A stretch of DNA of 64,000 nucleotides from Chloranthus sessilifolius (GCA_021018995.1 CM037590.1:84662097-84726096), one strand, 5' to 3'; shown: positions 10,188-23,006, counted from the stretch's first letter. Translations and numbers: made by a program. The notes: a model not told the origin generated them from the letters alone.

Positions 10188-13100
10188 ATCCGATCACTAA
10201 TGATCGAATGCCAAATAAAAGAGACATCCGAAGAGGCCCAAGGCATTACTGACGGGTCTGCTACATTTGGAATGAACTTCAAACATCAGGTGAGTAACAT
10301 GGTGAGAAAACGAAAGCCCTGTATATCAAGAAAAATGTCCGTCTCTCAAGGTAATCGGTCCCCAAGCTCTTAGCGACATTACTGGGCATAACCGAGGTGG
10401 AATGAGTTACGAAAGCCCAATAGCTGGGAAAAACGTTTGCTTCTCGAGTTGAGAAAGCCCGTTAGTAAGGAAAAATATCCGCTTCTTGAGATAATTTGAA
10501 GGTATTTGATATTTAAGATTCATTCTGAATACAACAGTTTCATAAGTAAGGGGGGTGATCGACCCACATTCAAAGATAGGCGCGAAGAAAAAATGCAAGG
10601 CTCCACAGTTTGCGTCCAATCCTATTAGGCATTTGACTGCCCCATCTGACTATTCGCGGGTGCCCTTGCTAAAAGCAGGGTTCGAGACCTTTGGGTGAAT
10701 TCATCGATCCCAAAGTTTATTTAGCATGACTGTTCGAGTAAAGTGAATAGATGTCACAACGCTTTTTGGGAGGACCTGCAATTTTCAAAGATGTGCCCCA
10801 GATCGACATGACCTAGAGCGTCCAGTTTCAACTACCTTGATTTGGTTTAGCCAAACATTAGGTATCCCCTTAAAGGGACATCCAATCCTGGTCTCTGCTA
10901 CCAATGATCATAAGCCTCAATCAACTATGCGTAATCATGCACCCATCAGGGGCAATAAGCAGCAACAAAGGCGATGGAAGTCCCGATCCAGACCTGCCCG
11001 AGTATAATTTACGGGAATAAACAACCATCATACGGATACCCAAACGCATGACGTACACTTTATAGGGATACCGCTGCCAATATAGGTTTTAAGCCTGTAA
11101 AAAATAAAGGGGAAATGAAGCTAAAGACACTAGAGTTCATATGAATCCAAAATAGAGCACTCATCGCAAAGATTTAGCAGTGGAGTCGACTCGATCGAAA
11201 CATTGACTGTTTGACTGGGACTGACACCGTTGCTCCTTCCTTGAAGCAGGATCCAAAGATCCGAGGTGAACCTTAGAGTCAGGACTTTAATATGCCACAA
11301 CTGCATTGCTGATAAAATATTGACACTTTACCACATCGGAACACGCATGTGCGTAGCTTTGTGGGGAAACACAAATTTATTCTTCTTCTCTTTTTTTCTT
11401 TTTTCAAAGATTGCTTTTTCTATTTTTTTTTTTAAACAAATATTATCTGGACCTCGAACCCCGGGAGGCGCACTCCCAGACAACGCATGCTAAGAGCCCG
11501 TGCCTAAGCAATAGTTTGTGACGAAACTGAAGCCAATGTACTCAAGTTCATGTGATATTGAAAAGATCGGATCAGAATTAGGTGTCCATCGAAGGATACT
11601 CAATCTTGGCCTCCATTATCAATGAAGTTACAAATGAACAACTATGCATAAACATGCACCCATTAGGAGAGATAAGCAATAAAGGCGATGGAAGCCCCGA
11701 CCCGGACCTATGTGGGTACAATTTACAGGAACAAACGACCATCATACAGATACCCAGACGCATGGCGTACACTTTACAGGGATACCGCTGCCAATACAGG
11801 TTTTAAGACTACACAAAAATAAAGGCAATTAGCCCTTTTGCATGCATATTTGCACATAGTTGTCTGACATAGTTTTGTATATGACAAGTTGGAATCAATT
11901 CAACAATGGATCTTTTAGAGGATGGAGTTATCTGGACCTCAAACCCCGTAGGGCGCTCGCCCGGACAGTGCAGACCAAGAGTCTACACCTCCAAAAATAT
12001 CACGTGACGAACTTGAAGTACAAGGCACTCAAGTTCACCTGAAATCAAAATATGGAGCAATCAGGGCGAAGATATAGCAGTGGAATCAATCCGATCCAAG
12101 CATTGACTGTTTGGCCAAAATTGACACTGTCGCTCCTACTTTGAAATAGGATCCATGGATCTAAGGCGAACCTTGGACCTAGGACATTAATTTTGCACAG
12201 CTGTGTTGCCGGTAAAATATTAATATTTTACCGTATCAAAAATATGCGAGTGCATAGCTGTGCGTAAAAAGTTCACAGATTTATAATTTTATTTATTTAT
12301 TTATTATTATTATATTTTTCACAATAAATTTTTTTTTTTTTTAAATAGACCTGACGTCGGTGGTGAGGTGCTTCATCTGATTTGTCCATCACCGAGAGGT
12401 TGCCGACTTCGAGGCTTCGGACGATTTTGATGTTCCTGCACATTCTTAAGAAAACGTCAGTCTCTCTTTTTATTTATTTATTTATACATATATATAAAGA
12501 AAATGCATCCTAAATAACAGAAGGAGAAGTGAATTTTTACCTACACTTTTTTAATTTCAAGAAATTTTTTGGATTTTTGTTTTCGAAGATTTTTTGTTAT
12601 TTTTCTTCATTTTTAAGATTGAAATATGATGCTAGAAATATGTACATGAAAATGAGTAGAAATATATGCACATTTTTTGGTATTTGGATTTTTCTTGATT
12701 ATTTTATTTTTTATTTTTTATTTTTGGCACTTTTTTTTGTTGTTTTTTTGTTTTGATGCCTTGACAATGAGATGGAGTAATGGGTCCCATTTTGAGCATA
12801 GTCGAACTCTTTTTTGCAGTCAAACCTGAGTGAGTTTCCAGATTTTACAGAGGTCGGAACGTTAATCCCTTTGGATTGAGTCAAACCTTTCTCCTTACTT
12901 TGAGTCATACATTTGACAAAGCAATTTCACAAAGACAATTCTGGTCGGGACCTGTCTTGAACTATCATGAGCGGCCCAGCCGAAAAAAGGGTATCAAAGA
13001 GAGTAACCAAGAGGGCTCCTCAAGCATCAATCTTCTCAATCAGTGCAAACCTTTCTTTTCTTTTTTTTCTTCTATTTTTTTATTTATCTCCTTTTTTACC

Positions 13101-13840
13101 CGTGGTGCCCTTTCGGGTTTTCACCACGTCCATGAGTTTAGATCTCTTACCCCAAGCACCCTTTTAGGTTTTCACCTAGTCCGCACAAACTCATTTTTTT
13201 TACCCGTAGCGCTCTTTCGAGTTTTCACCACGTACATATTGCTTTGAGCTTGTATTTTTATTTTATTTAATTTTATTTTTTCAACAACCACGACATAGAC
13301 GTCGATTCTGTCATAGCCGGTTGGACAGGGTCCTGGTGTTGTCTCACAACTCGCCTCGTGCTGACTTAACAGATACTATGACTACTTGTGAACCTAAAAA
13401 AAGAGGGCTTCCTTCAGAGTGTAGCTTGGCCATGGATCAGGTTAGGATTTGAAGGTATGCTAGGCTAAAAGGGTTTCCTTGATACGGCTTCAGTTTTCTC
13501 AACATACTTTCTTCCTTGGGGGTTTTTACTGTACATGCCCCGTGATTCGTCTATATTTTTTAATTCTTTTTGCTCCATTTCAAGCAATCTCTTTTTGAGG
13601 TTTTGCTTTTTTGATTTTTTTAGATTTTAATAGTAACTTTACTTCTCTTTTTTTATATATGTACACACACATTTTTTTTGGGGGAAGGGGGTTATTGAAA
13701 GAAAGGCCTAGGCTCAAATGGGGTAGCAAAGGATGTCATCATTTTTAGAGATGCTTTTTGGCTACTGTGTTGGGAATGATGGCCTCTTTTGGATGGTTCT
13801 TAAGCAGTCACGTATCTGTTTCACCAATACTTACCTTATC
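10188..13840 (-). repeat. Ogre 3' untranslated region with three sets of degenerate tandem repeats
   Basis: No coding frame is supported in these 3.7 kb. (1) At 10305-10500, GAAAGCCC...GGAAAAA...GCTTCTCGAG occurs about three times. (2) A unit of about 0.7 kb is duplicated: 10855-11100 matches 11580-11830 (AACCATCATACGGATACCCA and GGATACCGCTGCCAATA in both), and 11140-11370 matches 12035-12265 (AGCAGTGGA ... CATTGACTGTTTG). A third segment, TATCTGGACCTCGAACCCC, is at 11449 and 11929. (3) At 13095-13235, TTTACCCGTGGTGCCCTTTC...GTTTTCACCACGT occurs three times. T-rich and TA-rich low-complexity runs separate the sets. Ogre 3' UTRs are known to carry tandem repeats that can seed satellites. Confidence 0.8.
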
Positions 13841-13844
13841 GCGA

Positions 13845-15060
13845 TAGACTAAGAGTAGAACCGTCGAACGTATCCAGCATTGATGGGCTAAGGAAAATGA
13901 TCTCCGTCCATGGTGGCAAGGCGGATGGCGTATCTCGGTAGGACCTCTCGAACGACATAAGGCCCTTCGAAGTTCGGCTTGAATTTCCCTCTCTAATCGG
14001 CATGGAGGGATAGGAAGATCTTCTTCAGTACAGTGTCTCCTACCTTCAGATCTCGACCGCGGACACGTTTATTGTAAGCGCATGCAATTCACCCATGGTA
14101 AACTTGAGTGTGATACAAGGCTAGGAGTCTCTTCTTGTCCAATAAGTTCAGTTGATCAAAGTGTTATCTTTCTCCCTCTACTTCTGGTAAGCCTGATTCC
14201 ATAAGGATTCGGAGAGAGGGTACTTCAACCTCAACTGGTAGGACAGCTTCGGTTCCATATACAAGGGAGAATGGTGTTGCCCCTGTAGCGGTACAGATTG
14301 ACATTCTGTAGGCCCACAAAGCAAACGGTAGCATTTCACTCAATTCTTGGTAAGTGACGACCATCTTCTCTAGGATACAGATGACCGTCTTATTCGCAGC
14401 TTCCACGGCTCCATTAGTTTGAGGCCGATAAGGTGACGAGCGATGGTGTTTGATCTTATATTGCTCGTAGAAGGATCGAATGCCCTTATTCGTAAAATTG
14501 GTGCCATTGTCTGTGATGATATCTTTGGGTACTCCAAATCGGCACACAATATTACTCTTGAGAAACTTTTTGACGTGACTGGCAGTGATGTTGGCATATG
14601 ACGCCGCTTCTACCCATTTGGTAAAGTATTCAATCGCGATGAGGATGAACCGATGCCCATTTGATGCTTTCAGATTAATCATTCCGTTGATGTCATGGCC
14701 CCAGGGAGCAAATGGCCAAGGAGTGGTTATGCAGTGTAGATCGACGGCAGGAGTGTGTATCAGACTGGAGTGTTCCTGACACTTGTAGCATTTTTGAATA
14801 TGTTTGCAGCAATCAGATTCGATAGTGGTCCAAAAGTATCCTTGCAGTAAAATTTTCTTAGCAAGCATGTGACTGCTGACATGGGCTCCGCATACTCCTT
14901 CATGGATCTCCTTCATGATATTAATCGTTTCACTTTCAGTAACGCACCTGAGTAAGATGTTATCATAGGATCTCTTGTAAAGGCACTCCTCGCAAATGAC
15001 GTAGCTTGCCGCTAGACGCTGAATGGTTTATCGATCCACCTTGGATGTACCCTCAGGGAA
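13845..15060 (-). pseudogene. pol: Ogre integrase (broken)
   Basis: The best open piece is 14164-14916. It shows the zinc-binding region (CCKHIQKCYKCQ), the catalytic core with HDINGMINL (D1 region), FILIAIEYFTKWVEA, DIITDNGTNF (D2), and YRPQTNGAVEAANKTVICIL (E), then ALWAYRMS and TPFSLVYGTEAVLPVEVEVP. Upstream, residues SYVICEECLYKR lead into the domain from 15040; downstream, KRVRGRDLKVGDTVLKK and a final block run to about 13850, both with stops. IN joins element DNA to the target in the nucleus. The core triad is intact, but flanking stops make it inactive. Confidence 0.9.
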
Positions 15061-15078
15061 AGTTAGTGTCTCAAGGAA

Positions 15079-15640
15079 ATTCTTGATATTTGAGAATCAA
15101 GGTGGCTCATCATCAGGCTTTATAGGTTCCTCAATCTGGAGGTAGAAGGTCAGTTCATTCCTCCACTCGATCATGATCGGCTTTATCTTAGCACCATACG
15201 GGATTTCTATCATTGACGCCAAAGTTGCTAGTGCATCGACAAAGCGATTCCTTATTCGGGGGACATATGAGAATGTCACGTCTTGGAAGCAAGCTATCAG
15301 ATCCTCGATGTGTTCACGGTAAGGGATCAGTTTCTCATCTTTCATCTTCCAGTCACCATTCGTCTGACATATGATTAACTATAAATCGCTGAACACCCGA
15401 AGGTGAGTTACATTCAGATCGAGAGCCGCCTGCAGACCAGCGGCACAAGCTTCGTATTCAGCCATGTTGTTAGTGCAAGGGAAGTTGAGCTTGATAGAGA
15501 TGGGTACATAGGATCCTTTCGATGAAATCAGAATGGCGTCAACTCCCTGACCTTTTGTATTAGCTGCCCCGTCAAAGTGCATTACCCATGATTCCTTTGC
15601 TTCTTCAGTATCGTCTTCTGTCATGAAAAGGATGTCCTCA
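15079..15640 (-). pseudogene. pol: Second, archaeal-type RNase H of the Ogre pol
   Basis: The frame SWVMHFDGAANTKGQGVDAI at about 15595-15536 holds the first acidic residue, followed by NNMAEYEACAAGLQAAL (second) and HLRVFSDL (third); after a stop at about 15379 the domain closes with RNRFVDALATLASM near 15250-15206. This is a separate RNase H from the one fused to RT and is characteristic of Tat/Ogre elements. It ends with the linker EEPIKPDDEPP. One stop separates the third acidic residue from the C-terminal part. Confidence 0.88.
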
Positions 15641-17245
15641 TCGAGGAACTTAGTTCTCAAAGGTTCATAATTTGGCAAAGGATTGTCTGCAAGATGATCG
15701 GCGAGTGCTTGCCCCTTAATCGACTTCTGAGTGACGTATGTGATGTTGAACTCAGACAATAAAAGCTGCCATCGCGTGGTTTGTCCAGTGAGGGCCGACT
15801 TCTCAAATAGGTGTTTCAACGGGTCCATTCAAGCCAAAAGTAGAATGGCTTGGGATAACAAGTAATGGCGGAGCCTCTGAGTAGCCCATACAAGAGTCAG
15901 GCATGCTTTCTCCAGATAAGAATAACATGTTTCATAATTAGTAAACTTCTTGCTCAGATAGTAAATGGCTTGCTCTCTTCTTCCCGTCTCGTCATGCTGC
16001 CCTAAGACACATCCCATTAAAACTTTCGTCGTAGAGAGGTACATTAAGAGTGGTCTCCCCGACTCGAGTGGTACCAAAATAAGTGGATTGAGGAGGTAGC
16101 TTTTAATTTTTTCAAATGCTTCTTGGTAGTCGTCATTCCATTCAATGGGCGAGTTCTTCCTTAGTAGCTTGAAGATCGGCGTGTAGATTGGAGTTAGTTG
16201 TGCAATGAATCGACTGATATACTATATTCTACCCAAGAACCCTCTAACCTCTTTCTCAGTAGATGGTGGTGGCATCTCTGTGATAGCTTCGACTTTGACT
16301 GGGTAGACCTCGATCCCTCTCCTGCTGATGATGAATCCTAACAATTTTTCAGACATAGCACGAAAAGCGCACTTTTGTGGATTCAGACATAACCTGTACT
16401 TTCTCAGCCTCTCAAACAGCTTCTGAAGGTTTACCAAGTGATCGCTTTGCTCCGGTGACTTGGCTATCATATCATCGATATATACTTAAATTTCTCGGTG
16501 TATCATGTCATGAAACAGCGCAATCATAGCTCTTTGGTATGTTGCACCGACATTCTTTAGCCCAAACAGCATGACTTTGTAGCAGAAGGTTCCCCAAGGA
16601 GTGATAAACGCTGTCTTCTCTCAATCCGCCTCTGACATCTTAATCTGATTGTATCCTGAGAATCCGTCCATAAAAGAAAGCATCCCGTGCTTAGCAGTGT
16701 TATCGACCAAGATGTCGATGTGCGGATTCATATCAGGGTAGAGAGGTAACTCATGTTCGACCAAATCGGTGTCCAGACTAGGCATGTCCTCGTATGACCA
16801 GGCAAAAACATCTTGGTATGATTGAAGGAAGTCGATCATGCTTTTTCTTTCTTCGGGAGATAGCGACGTTCTGATTTTGGTACTTCTGGGAACCTCCTCA
16901 GTCCCTAGATTAATGTCCTCAATTTCCTCGACAATGGGGGTAGGGCCATGCTCAAAGTTGGCAAACCAGTCAAGGAGCTCATTGGTGAGCTACTCCAAGG
17001 GGAGATCCTCGTCTAGACTCGTAACTCCATCTTCTTGTATTTCTACAGGAAAGGAGTCGATTTTACGTGGGACGGATATTTTAATTAAGGCATCTTTTTG
17101 TGGAATTTTAAATGATAATTTTTTTAGACTTTGTATTTTTTTGATGCTTTTGGAATTTTGTATTTTTTCAATGTTTTTGAGATTTTTGTTTTCTTCGGAG
17201 ATGGACCCTTGGCAGTGCGAGTCTGTGTATATACAAGGTATTACT
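15640..17245 (-). pseudogene. pol: Ogre reverse transcriptase and first RNase H, with internal deletion
   Basis: RT begins with DFLQSYQDVFAWSYEDMPSL and HELPLYPDMNP at 16839-16724. It then jumps directly to HIDILVDNTAKHGMLSFMDG, skipping the usual fingers segment of roughly 80-90 residues, with the frame preserved. The palm continues with FSGYNQIKM, ITPWGTFCYKVM, the catalytic VYIDDMIAKS near 16490-16461, and the connection domain. RNase H is recognisable (LSKKFTNYETCYSYLEKACL; QALADHLADNP), but its first acidic position reads MYLS rather than the expected MYLA/ALYD-type residue. There are stops at 16621, 16485, 16222 and 15829. The zone 16840-17250 before RT is poorly open; some Ogre elements have an intron there, which I cannot confirm. 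Confidence 0.88.
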
Positions 17246-17490
17246 TGACAAGGGCTTATCTCACTTTTTATAGGTTGTTTTTTTTATAGAAATGGATGCC
17301 AAATGTTAGGCCACTCCCCGCTTCCAAGGTTTGGGCAAAGATGCCCAGTTGCGTACCTGAGGGGTCACTCCTTTACCTGATTGGATGGAGGAGGCTGACT
17401 GGTATGGCTCATTAGAGTCAGCTTCCATCATGTTGATCCCCATTTCATCTAAGATTCCATCCTCAAATGTCAGCAGAGTCCTGTGGTGGT

Positions 17491-18564
17491 TTACCACAGG
17501 AGGAGTTTGTTCAGGTATGAAATGCTGCTCTCAAATAGGGATAGGGCAGCCAGATCTATTTCGAGGTTGGGAAGGGAGATGTTGGGATTAGTGGGATGGA
17601 CAGGGGCTGTGGGTTTGTGTGGGGTCAAATGGGTTACCCCATTTCGATTGATCTTTATGACTCCAACACTGATAAAGGATTCCCTGAAGTGCGGCATAGG
17701 GCGAGGTTTCTCTTCTATATTGATTCCTTGAGCTCTTACAGCTGCAGCGACCCTGGCTTTCTCTTTAGCCTCTCGGACCTCTTCCTTCGTGGGCTCATAA
17801 CCTAACCCGAATTGGACCTTCTGCCCTTTGGCGATAACTGGCTCTTTCCTGCCTTGTAGTCTAGGCCTGAACCCTCTGCCTTTCCGATAGCCCCATTTTT
17901 GGGGCATGGCCACCGCTGCTTCCATTCTGCCGTTGGTTGTAGAAGTGATGTTTCTTGGGGGTTTTGGGCATACTATCAATACCTCATACTTAATACTGTG
18001 GAGGTCGGTGTCATCCTCAGTATGTGGCACATCCATTACTTTAGGATTTTCAATGCTGTGAGTGGCCTTGTCTTTCTCATTGTGCCCTTCACCAATGATG
18101 GTGATCACCTTCTGCCTGGATATGAATTTTAAATTTTGATGGAGGGTAGAAGGTATCGCCCTGACCTCATATAACCACGGGCGTTCTATCAGTAAATTAA
18201 AAAAAGATTTGATATCCATCACTTGAAAAGGTATAGAGAAGGTCATGAGCCCAATTACTAATTTCATATCGACCTCTCCCATTATTTCTCTTCTTATATT
18301 ATCAAATCGCCGAGCGCTAGTCCTTGTCGGCCTTAGCATACAGGGGTTCATGCTGATCTTGGTGGTTGTCCTCAATGGGCACACATTCAGAGCCGACCCG
18401 TTATCAATTAGAACCAAGAGAATTATCATGTTCCCATATTCAACAGTAATGTTGAGGGATTTAGCATGATTGTTTCCCTCCTCCGGCAGATCTGCGTTCG
18501 AAAATGAAATGGCATTGGGTGCCATCACTTGTCTAATTATTTGCTCAACCTCGTCTGGGCTCAC
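17491..18564 (-). pseudogene. pol: Ogre protease with G-patch-like segment
   Basis: This open frame of 357 codons contains the retropepsin region: ILLVLIDNGSALNVCPL (residues about 49-65) has Asn where the catalytic triad normally has Thr or Ser (DTG/DSG), so activity is doubtful. FQVMDIKSFFNLLIERPWLY is the second conserved block, with IGRPW reduced to IERPW. Further on, WGYRKGRGFRPRLQGRKEPV and VQFGLGYEP resemble the glycine-rich G-patch segment found after the protease in this lineage. The frame is flanked by stops, and gag lies upstream. Gly-to-Glu in the ERPW motif and Asp-Asn-Gly both suggest an old, decayed copy. Confidence 0.85.
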
Positions 18565-18569
18565 CTATT

Positions 18570-20472
18570 GGGACACATCGCATTTTTCAATGCCCCCATT
18601 AATGCTTAGAAATGGAGTGGGGATGTCATCAACAGATCCCATACAGTTATATGGGCAGGCATTCTTCTTAGCTGAGTCTCTAGTATATGCTCTCGACTCA
18701 TTTTCTCGAATGGGTTCATTGTACTATCCTTCTTTCCCTCCTCATGGCCGGTGTGAAGCATACTATTCTGCTAGAAGGTAGTTGTTTCTAGGCTATTTTG
18801 AGATTCTTCCCATCTAATGAAGTCCATTGTCCCCTCCTGCTTAGTGGGACCTGATGTGGATCATAGGTTGGTCCTGAGAGCTAGAATGGCATGGCTGCCA
18901 ACACCTGAAGTCCATGTACTGATGGATCTGGGAGGGTAGGTAAGACCTGGCTTATCTCAGTGATGGATGGGTGGGTGGCAAAATTAGGCCGAATGGGGAT
19001 GGTGAAGCTTGAGGATGGTGGTACTAGGGGAAAGGGGGTAAAAGTAGGCCATTGATAGCTGATAGGTGCTAGCGAGGGATCGGGGGTTTGATGGGCCATT
19101 AGGTAATTGGCAGGGGTGGCAGAGTTTGCAGGTGGTTGAACCGAGGGTAATGGGGTGGGTACAGGCCATTGGTAGTTTGTTGGTGGAGGAGGATTGGAGG
19201 CCTGTTGGTTTATTGGGTAATTGATGAGGGTTGTGGAATATGGTTATACGCATTTATTTGTACATAGTTTATGGGAGTGGATGGTGAAAAATAGACCCTA
19301 AGATCTAGGGGTTCGGTTTGTGGTGTAGGAGTGGGAAAGTAATCCGCCAGATTTAGGGGTTCAATCACCCCAATGGTTCTTTCTTCTAGGTCTTGCTGCC
19401 TTGGGACCTCAAAATTCTCTCTGTTACTGATGTAATCAGAGGGGTTAAACTCATACTCTTCATCAATTTCCTCTACCATCCCTATGGTGGGTTTGGGACT
19501 TGCTATTCCGATAGGGTGTGGTGGCAAAGGCACCTGGTGAATATTTGCATGCTGGTTTGCTTGGGTGGGTGCAGGGGGAATGATTTTTTTAGCATTGATT
19601 AAATCTTGGATGGCATGCTTCAAGGGAAAGAAACGATCAGTCGGGTGACCCAGACCCTGATGGAAATTATAATGAGTATTCGGGTAAAAATTATATGGAA
19701 TCGGATTGGGAGGAGGTCGTGGTTGGAGAACAGTTATTAAACCCTTTTCAATTAATAATGGCAAAAGTACACTCAAGGATTGCCCCAAGGGCATTAAGAC
19801 TCGATCATAATGGGCTCTCTTCTCTGGGGTCATTTGCATTCCCTGCCCATTCCCTGCTCTTTGTGTTGGCCCGGTCCAGACGGGAGCTGGCTGTGCCGCT
19901 TGAAATTGAAACAAGGTTACATTATTACCTGGTATTGGTGACGTTCTGGACATCGGCCTTGATCCTCTTATCGTTCCTCTGCTTTGAAAACCTCCTGATC
20001 CCACTAGTTCTGCTTGGTACATTTTTATTCAAGCGACCTTCCTTGATCGCGTCCTTGCATCTATTAGCATTTCTTATCAGATCAGCAAAGCTGGACTATT
20101 GCTAGTACACTAAGAAGTCTGAGATCACTGGCAGAGTATTTTTTGAAACCATTTCAATCTGCTCATTGTCAGGTATCATATTTCTAACTTGAGCTGCTGG
20201 TGCTCTCCAACATCCCAAATAGTCGCTGAAGGTCTCATTCAGGTTCTGCCTTAAGCGGGCCAAGTTTGACTTACGCAGTTCAATGTCTATATTCTAGACA
20301 TATTGTTCTTAGAATAGGTGCATTAAGCCCTTCCATGTCTTCATCATAGATGGTTCCAAAGATGTGAACCATCTCAAAGCAGGACCGATCAAACTCTTTT
20401 GAAAGGCTTTTATCAGTAGTCTTTCATCCCCTCCATATTGGCACATGTCCCCACAGTAGGACTTCAGGTGTG
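18570..20472 (-). pseudogene. gag: Ogre gag, C-terminal part
   Basis: Just beyond the Athila A insertion site the frame continues HLKSYCGDMCQYGGDERLLI and FQKSLIGPALRWFTSLEPSM, the conserved Tat/Ogre gag core, then SLARLRQ-like and MVSKNTLP-like blocks with scattered stops. An open piece at 19210-20022 follows; its zinc-knuckle region reads THYNFHQGLGHPTDRFFPLK, where both usual Cys are Tyr and Phe, so zinc binding is lost. The remainder to 18570 is Pro/Ser/Thr-rich and broken. Gag would form the particle around the element RNA in the cytoplasm. The N-terminal part is at 47675-49645. Confidence 0.85.
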
Positions 20473-20477
20473 TTATT

Positions 20478-21066
20478 TGTTATGAAATTCCAGTGTGCTG
20501 ATTTATAGTGTAGACATCAAGAGAAAACAGAGATGGGTTCAGCACAGCTAGGAGATCCTAGACCTGCAAGATACATGGTCCTTTGTAGCAAGTTTTAAAA
20601 GTAAGGGGAAGTCCACAGAGAGGTGGTTTGGAATTAGGTAAATCTCCAGATCTGGAAGAGATCTGGCACCCTAACTAATGTTGGTCTAGCTAAAAGACAG
20701 GGGAGAGATTAGATTGGATTTTCACTTAATCTAAACTACAATTAAAATGCAGATTGTCTTAGATCGAATCTGGAGCCTCTGATCTTGCAGATGGGGGGTT
20801 TAAAAACTCAGAAAATGGAGAAGAACAGCTTGGAGGTTGTTTTCACTGTAATCAGGTTGAGCCAAGCATATTATAGGGGTTCAAAAACACACAAGTCCCT
20901 CAGCTGGCCATAAGCATAGCTGCAGAGTATAAATTCCACTCCAAATCACAGGATCCACCTGGTCTTAAGGCTATGATCTGTCCACTTTAATGATCACAGA
21001 CCATCCTATAGACTTTATCAAATCCATGTATTGCAGCAGATGAATCCAATTAAGGCCTGAGCTTAG
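20478..21066 (-). repeat. 3' LTR of Athila A, distal part
   Basis: Matches 45520-46110 of the 5' LTR (CAGTGTGCTGATTTATAG..., GTCCACAGAGAGGTGG in both). It ends at CTTAG, the duplicated site of element B, and continues at 38159. One hairpin box is at 20966-21010. Confidence 0.92.
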
Positions 21067-21299
21067 TGTTAAGACTTAAAAAGTACCACTTTTCACCCCT
21101 TAACTTAATCTCTGTTAGACCCTTAGTCATTTAATAAATGACTGTTAAAACAATTTTATAGGTAATAAGCAGAAGCTGCAAATAAGCCCCTAACCATGCC
21201 ATGAAGCCTACTGTTGCCCCAGTTCCTCAGAAGAAAGAAGGTTGAACCAAGACAGAGAATTGGCTGCAACATAGGCACAACAAAGCATAAACAAGTTAA

Positions 21300-21965
21300 G
21301 AAGAATGCCTCACACAGATGTCGTAGGGCTCCATTGAATCAGAAAGAATGCTTCGCGCAGTTGTCGCGGGCTTATGAAGGGAGCAGACCAACTAGTCACG
21401 CAGTCTTTGCGCAGTTCGAGCGTAGATGGATGTCAGCAGGGAGTAAAAAGCATACTTCGCGCAGTTCTTGTGAGTCTCAGTCATAAGCGCTCGCGCAGCT
21501 CAAGAAATGAGTCTTCAATCTTCGCGTGATTCACTGAAGAGAGAGAGCACCAGGCACTCATGCGCGTAGCTGTCGCGCAGTTGCTGCGAGATACAAACTT
21601 TCACGGAACTGCTCGCGCGATCCAAAAGCCCATGCACATTGTTTCTTCGAGAGAATCACTACGGGATTCATCAAGGAACAAGCCGTGCACGCAATTCCCG
21701 TGCCATTCAAATGGAAAGAGCAATCCCGTGACGACCAGCGCATCCCTACGATGACCAAAGTACCAATCTCGCGACGGCAAGAGCTTCAAGTCAAATCAAT
21801 CCCGTGATGCCAATTCTATCACGTGGTAAGACCTGCACAGCCTTTCTCCCTAGTGAGGCTTGGGTTCTTAACTTCTCCCCCACTTCTGCAGGGGCAGTCT
21901 CGAAACTTCCAGCAACTAGTGCACGCACTTCAATGCTCCAATCTCCGTGCACACGCCCCAAGGCA
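21300..21965 (+). repeat. CGCGCAG-type motif cluster in U3 of the B 5' LTR
   Basis: CTTCGCGCAGTT, GTCGCGCAGTTG, ATCTCGCGACGG, CTCGCGCGATCC and similar strings recur about every 25-50 bases. The 3' LTR equivalent is 35930-36450. Many copies differ between the LTRs only by CG to TG or CA. Confidence 0.75.
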
Positions 21966-22043
21966 TCCAAGGAACAGAAATGGGCCATGATAGTATTGAT
22001 AAATTAGGGTTTTCCTAACCCTAATTCTCACAGAGCTGACTGC

Positions 22044-22050
22044 TATATAA
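22044..22050 (+). promoter_or_regulatory. Putative TATA box, B 5' LTR
   Basis: CTATATAAGC lies just after the motif cluster; the 3' LTR copy is at 36687-36693. Confidence 0.6.
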
Positions 22051-22533
22051 GCCTAAGCCTAGTTAAGGTTTAAGGGACTCATCTTCTGTACTCCTTCCTG
22101 AAACCAACTATAGAATTACAGTAGGCTAAGGTTAAGGTTTAGGCCGTTTCTTTTTCCTTTTTTATTCTCTCCATTGTCCAGCACTTGCTGGTTATGCCTT
22201 TGTATGTCTATATGAAATAGTTTTAATAGATTTTATAATAGGATTTTATGCATGTATGGGATTGGTGTTTTATGTGTTGTTCTGTACAAGGCTGCTGCCT
22301 TGAGGTCCTCCATTGCTAAGTTATATTGTAAGAAATGGAGGATTGTTTTTAAGGTTTTACTTAGATCTAAGTGACCTGTGTGTCCAGGTTAGGCACATTG
22401 CAGGCCTAGTCCCACCACATAATCCACTAAATCTGAATCCCCATGGGAGCTTGTGCTGGTAGCCTTGTGAACATGGTGGTGGCAGCAATGTTCTTGTTCT
22501 GCCTTAGACCTCTGTGAGGAGGATAGCCTCTGT

Positions 22534-23006
22534 GGATAGTCTGTGACCATTCAAGTGGACAGGTTATAGCCCTAGGGTGAGGCCAATCCACAGATCTAAG
22601 ACATATCCTTCTTCTCTGCACTTGTGCTTATAGCCTTGTGAGAGATTGTGCAGAGACAGACTTCCCCGTATTTGTATAGACCCACCATCAGATGGCAGAT
22701 CTGATCTGGCTGTAGAGATTGTAGGCTTGTGACTGGATCACTGCCGTCTTTCTAAAGCAGTGAACAGCTAAGCTTCAAAGCTAGTACTCAAACTCTTGCT
22801 GGTTCTGTGTGTCCAGGCTAGTGCACATTGTAGGCCTAGCCCCACACACAGAACTTTAGATGTTGAGGTTCCTATAGATTTTTGAGCTGGTAGCCTGGAA
22901 GAAGTAGTGCCTACAATGATAAACTTGTTCTGACCCATCTCTGGATTGTGGTTCTCCTATTGGATAGTCTGTGACCATTTAAGTGGACATGTTATAGCCA
23001 TAAGGG
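22534..23006 (+). repeat. Two Athila hairpin boxes in the B 5' LTR
   Basis: Copies at 22534-22576 and 22962-23006. The arms ATAGTCTGT and ACAGGTTAT pair throughout if two G-U pairs are allowed. Each box is preceded by a GCTGGTAGCC block, so a module of about 430 bases is repeated twice. Confidence 0.75.

Noticed and set aside
18470..20105. Plus-strand frames of 100-136 codons with hydrophobic stretches (for example 19695-20105)
   Set aside because: Complement of the Ogre gag and PR; the hydrophobicity is a by-product of the antisense reading.
22010..22030. Telomere-like CCCTAA strings (also near 1340, 36660 and 61505)
   Set aside because: Single short occurrences inside LTR or UTR sequence, no array.
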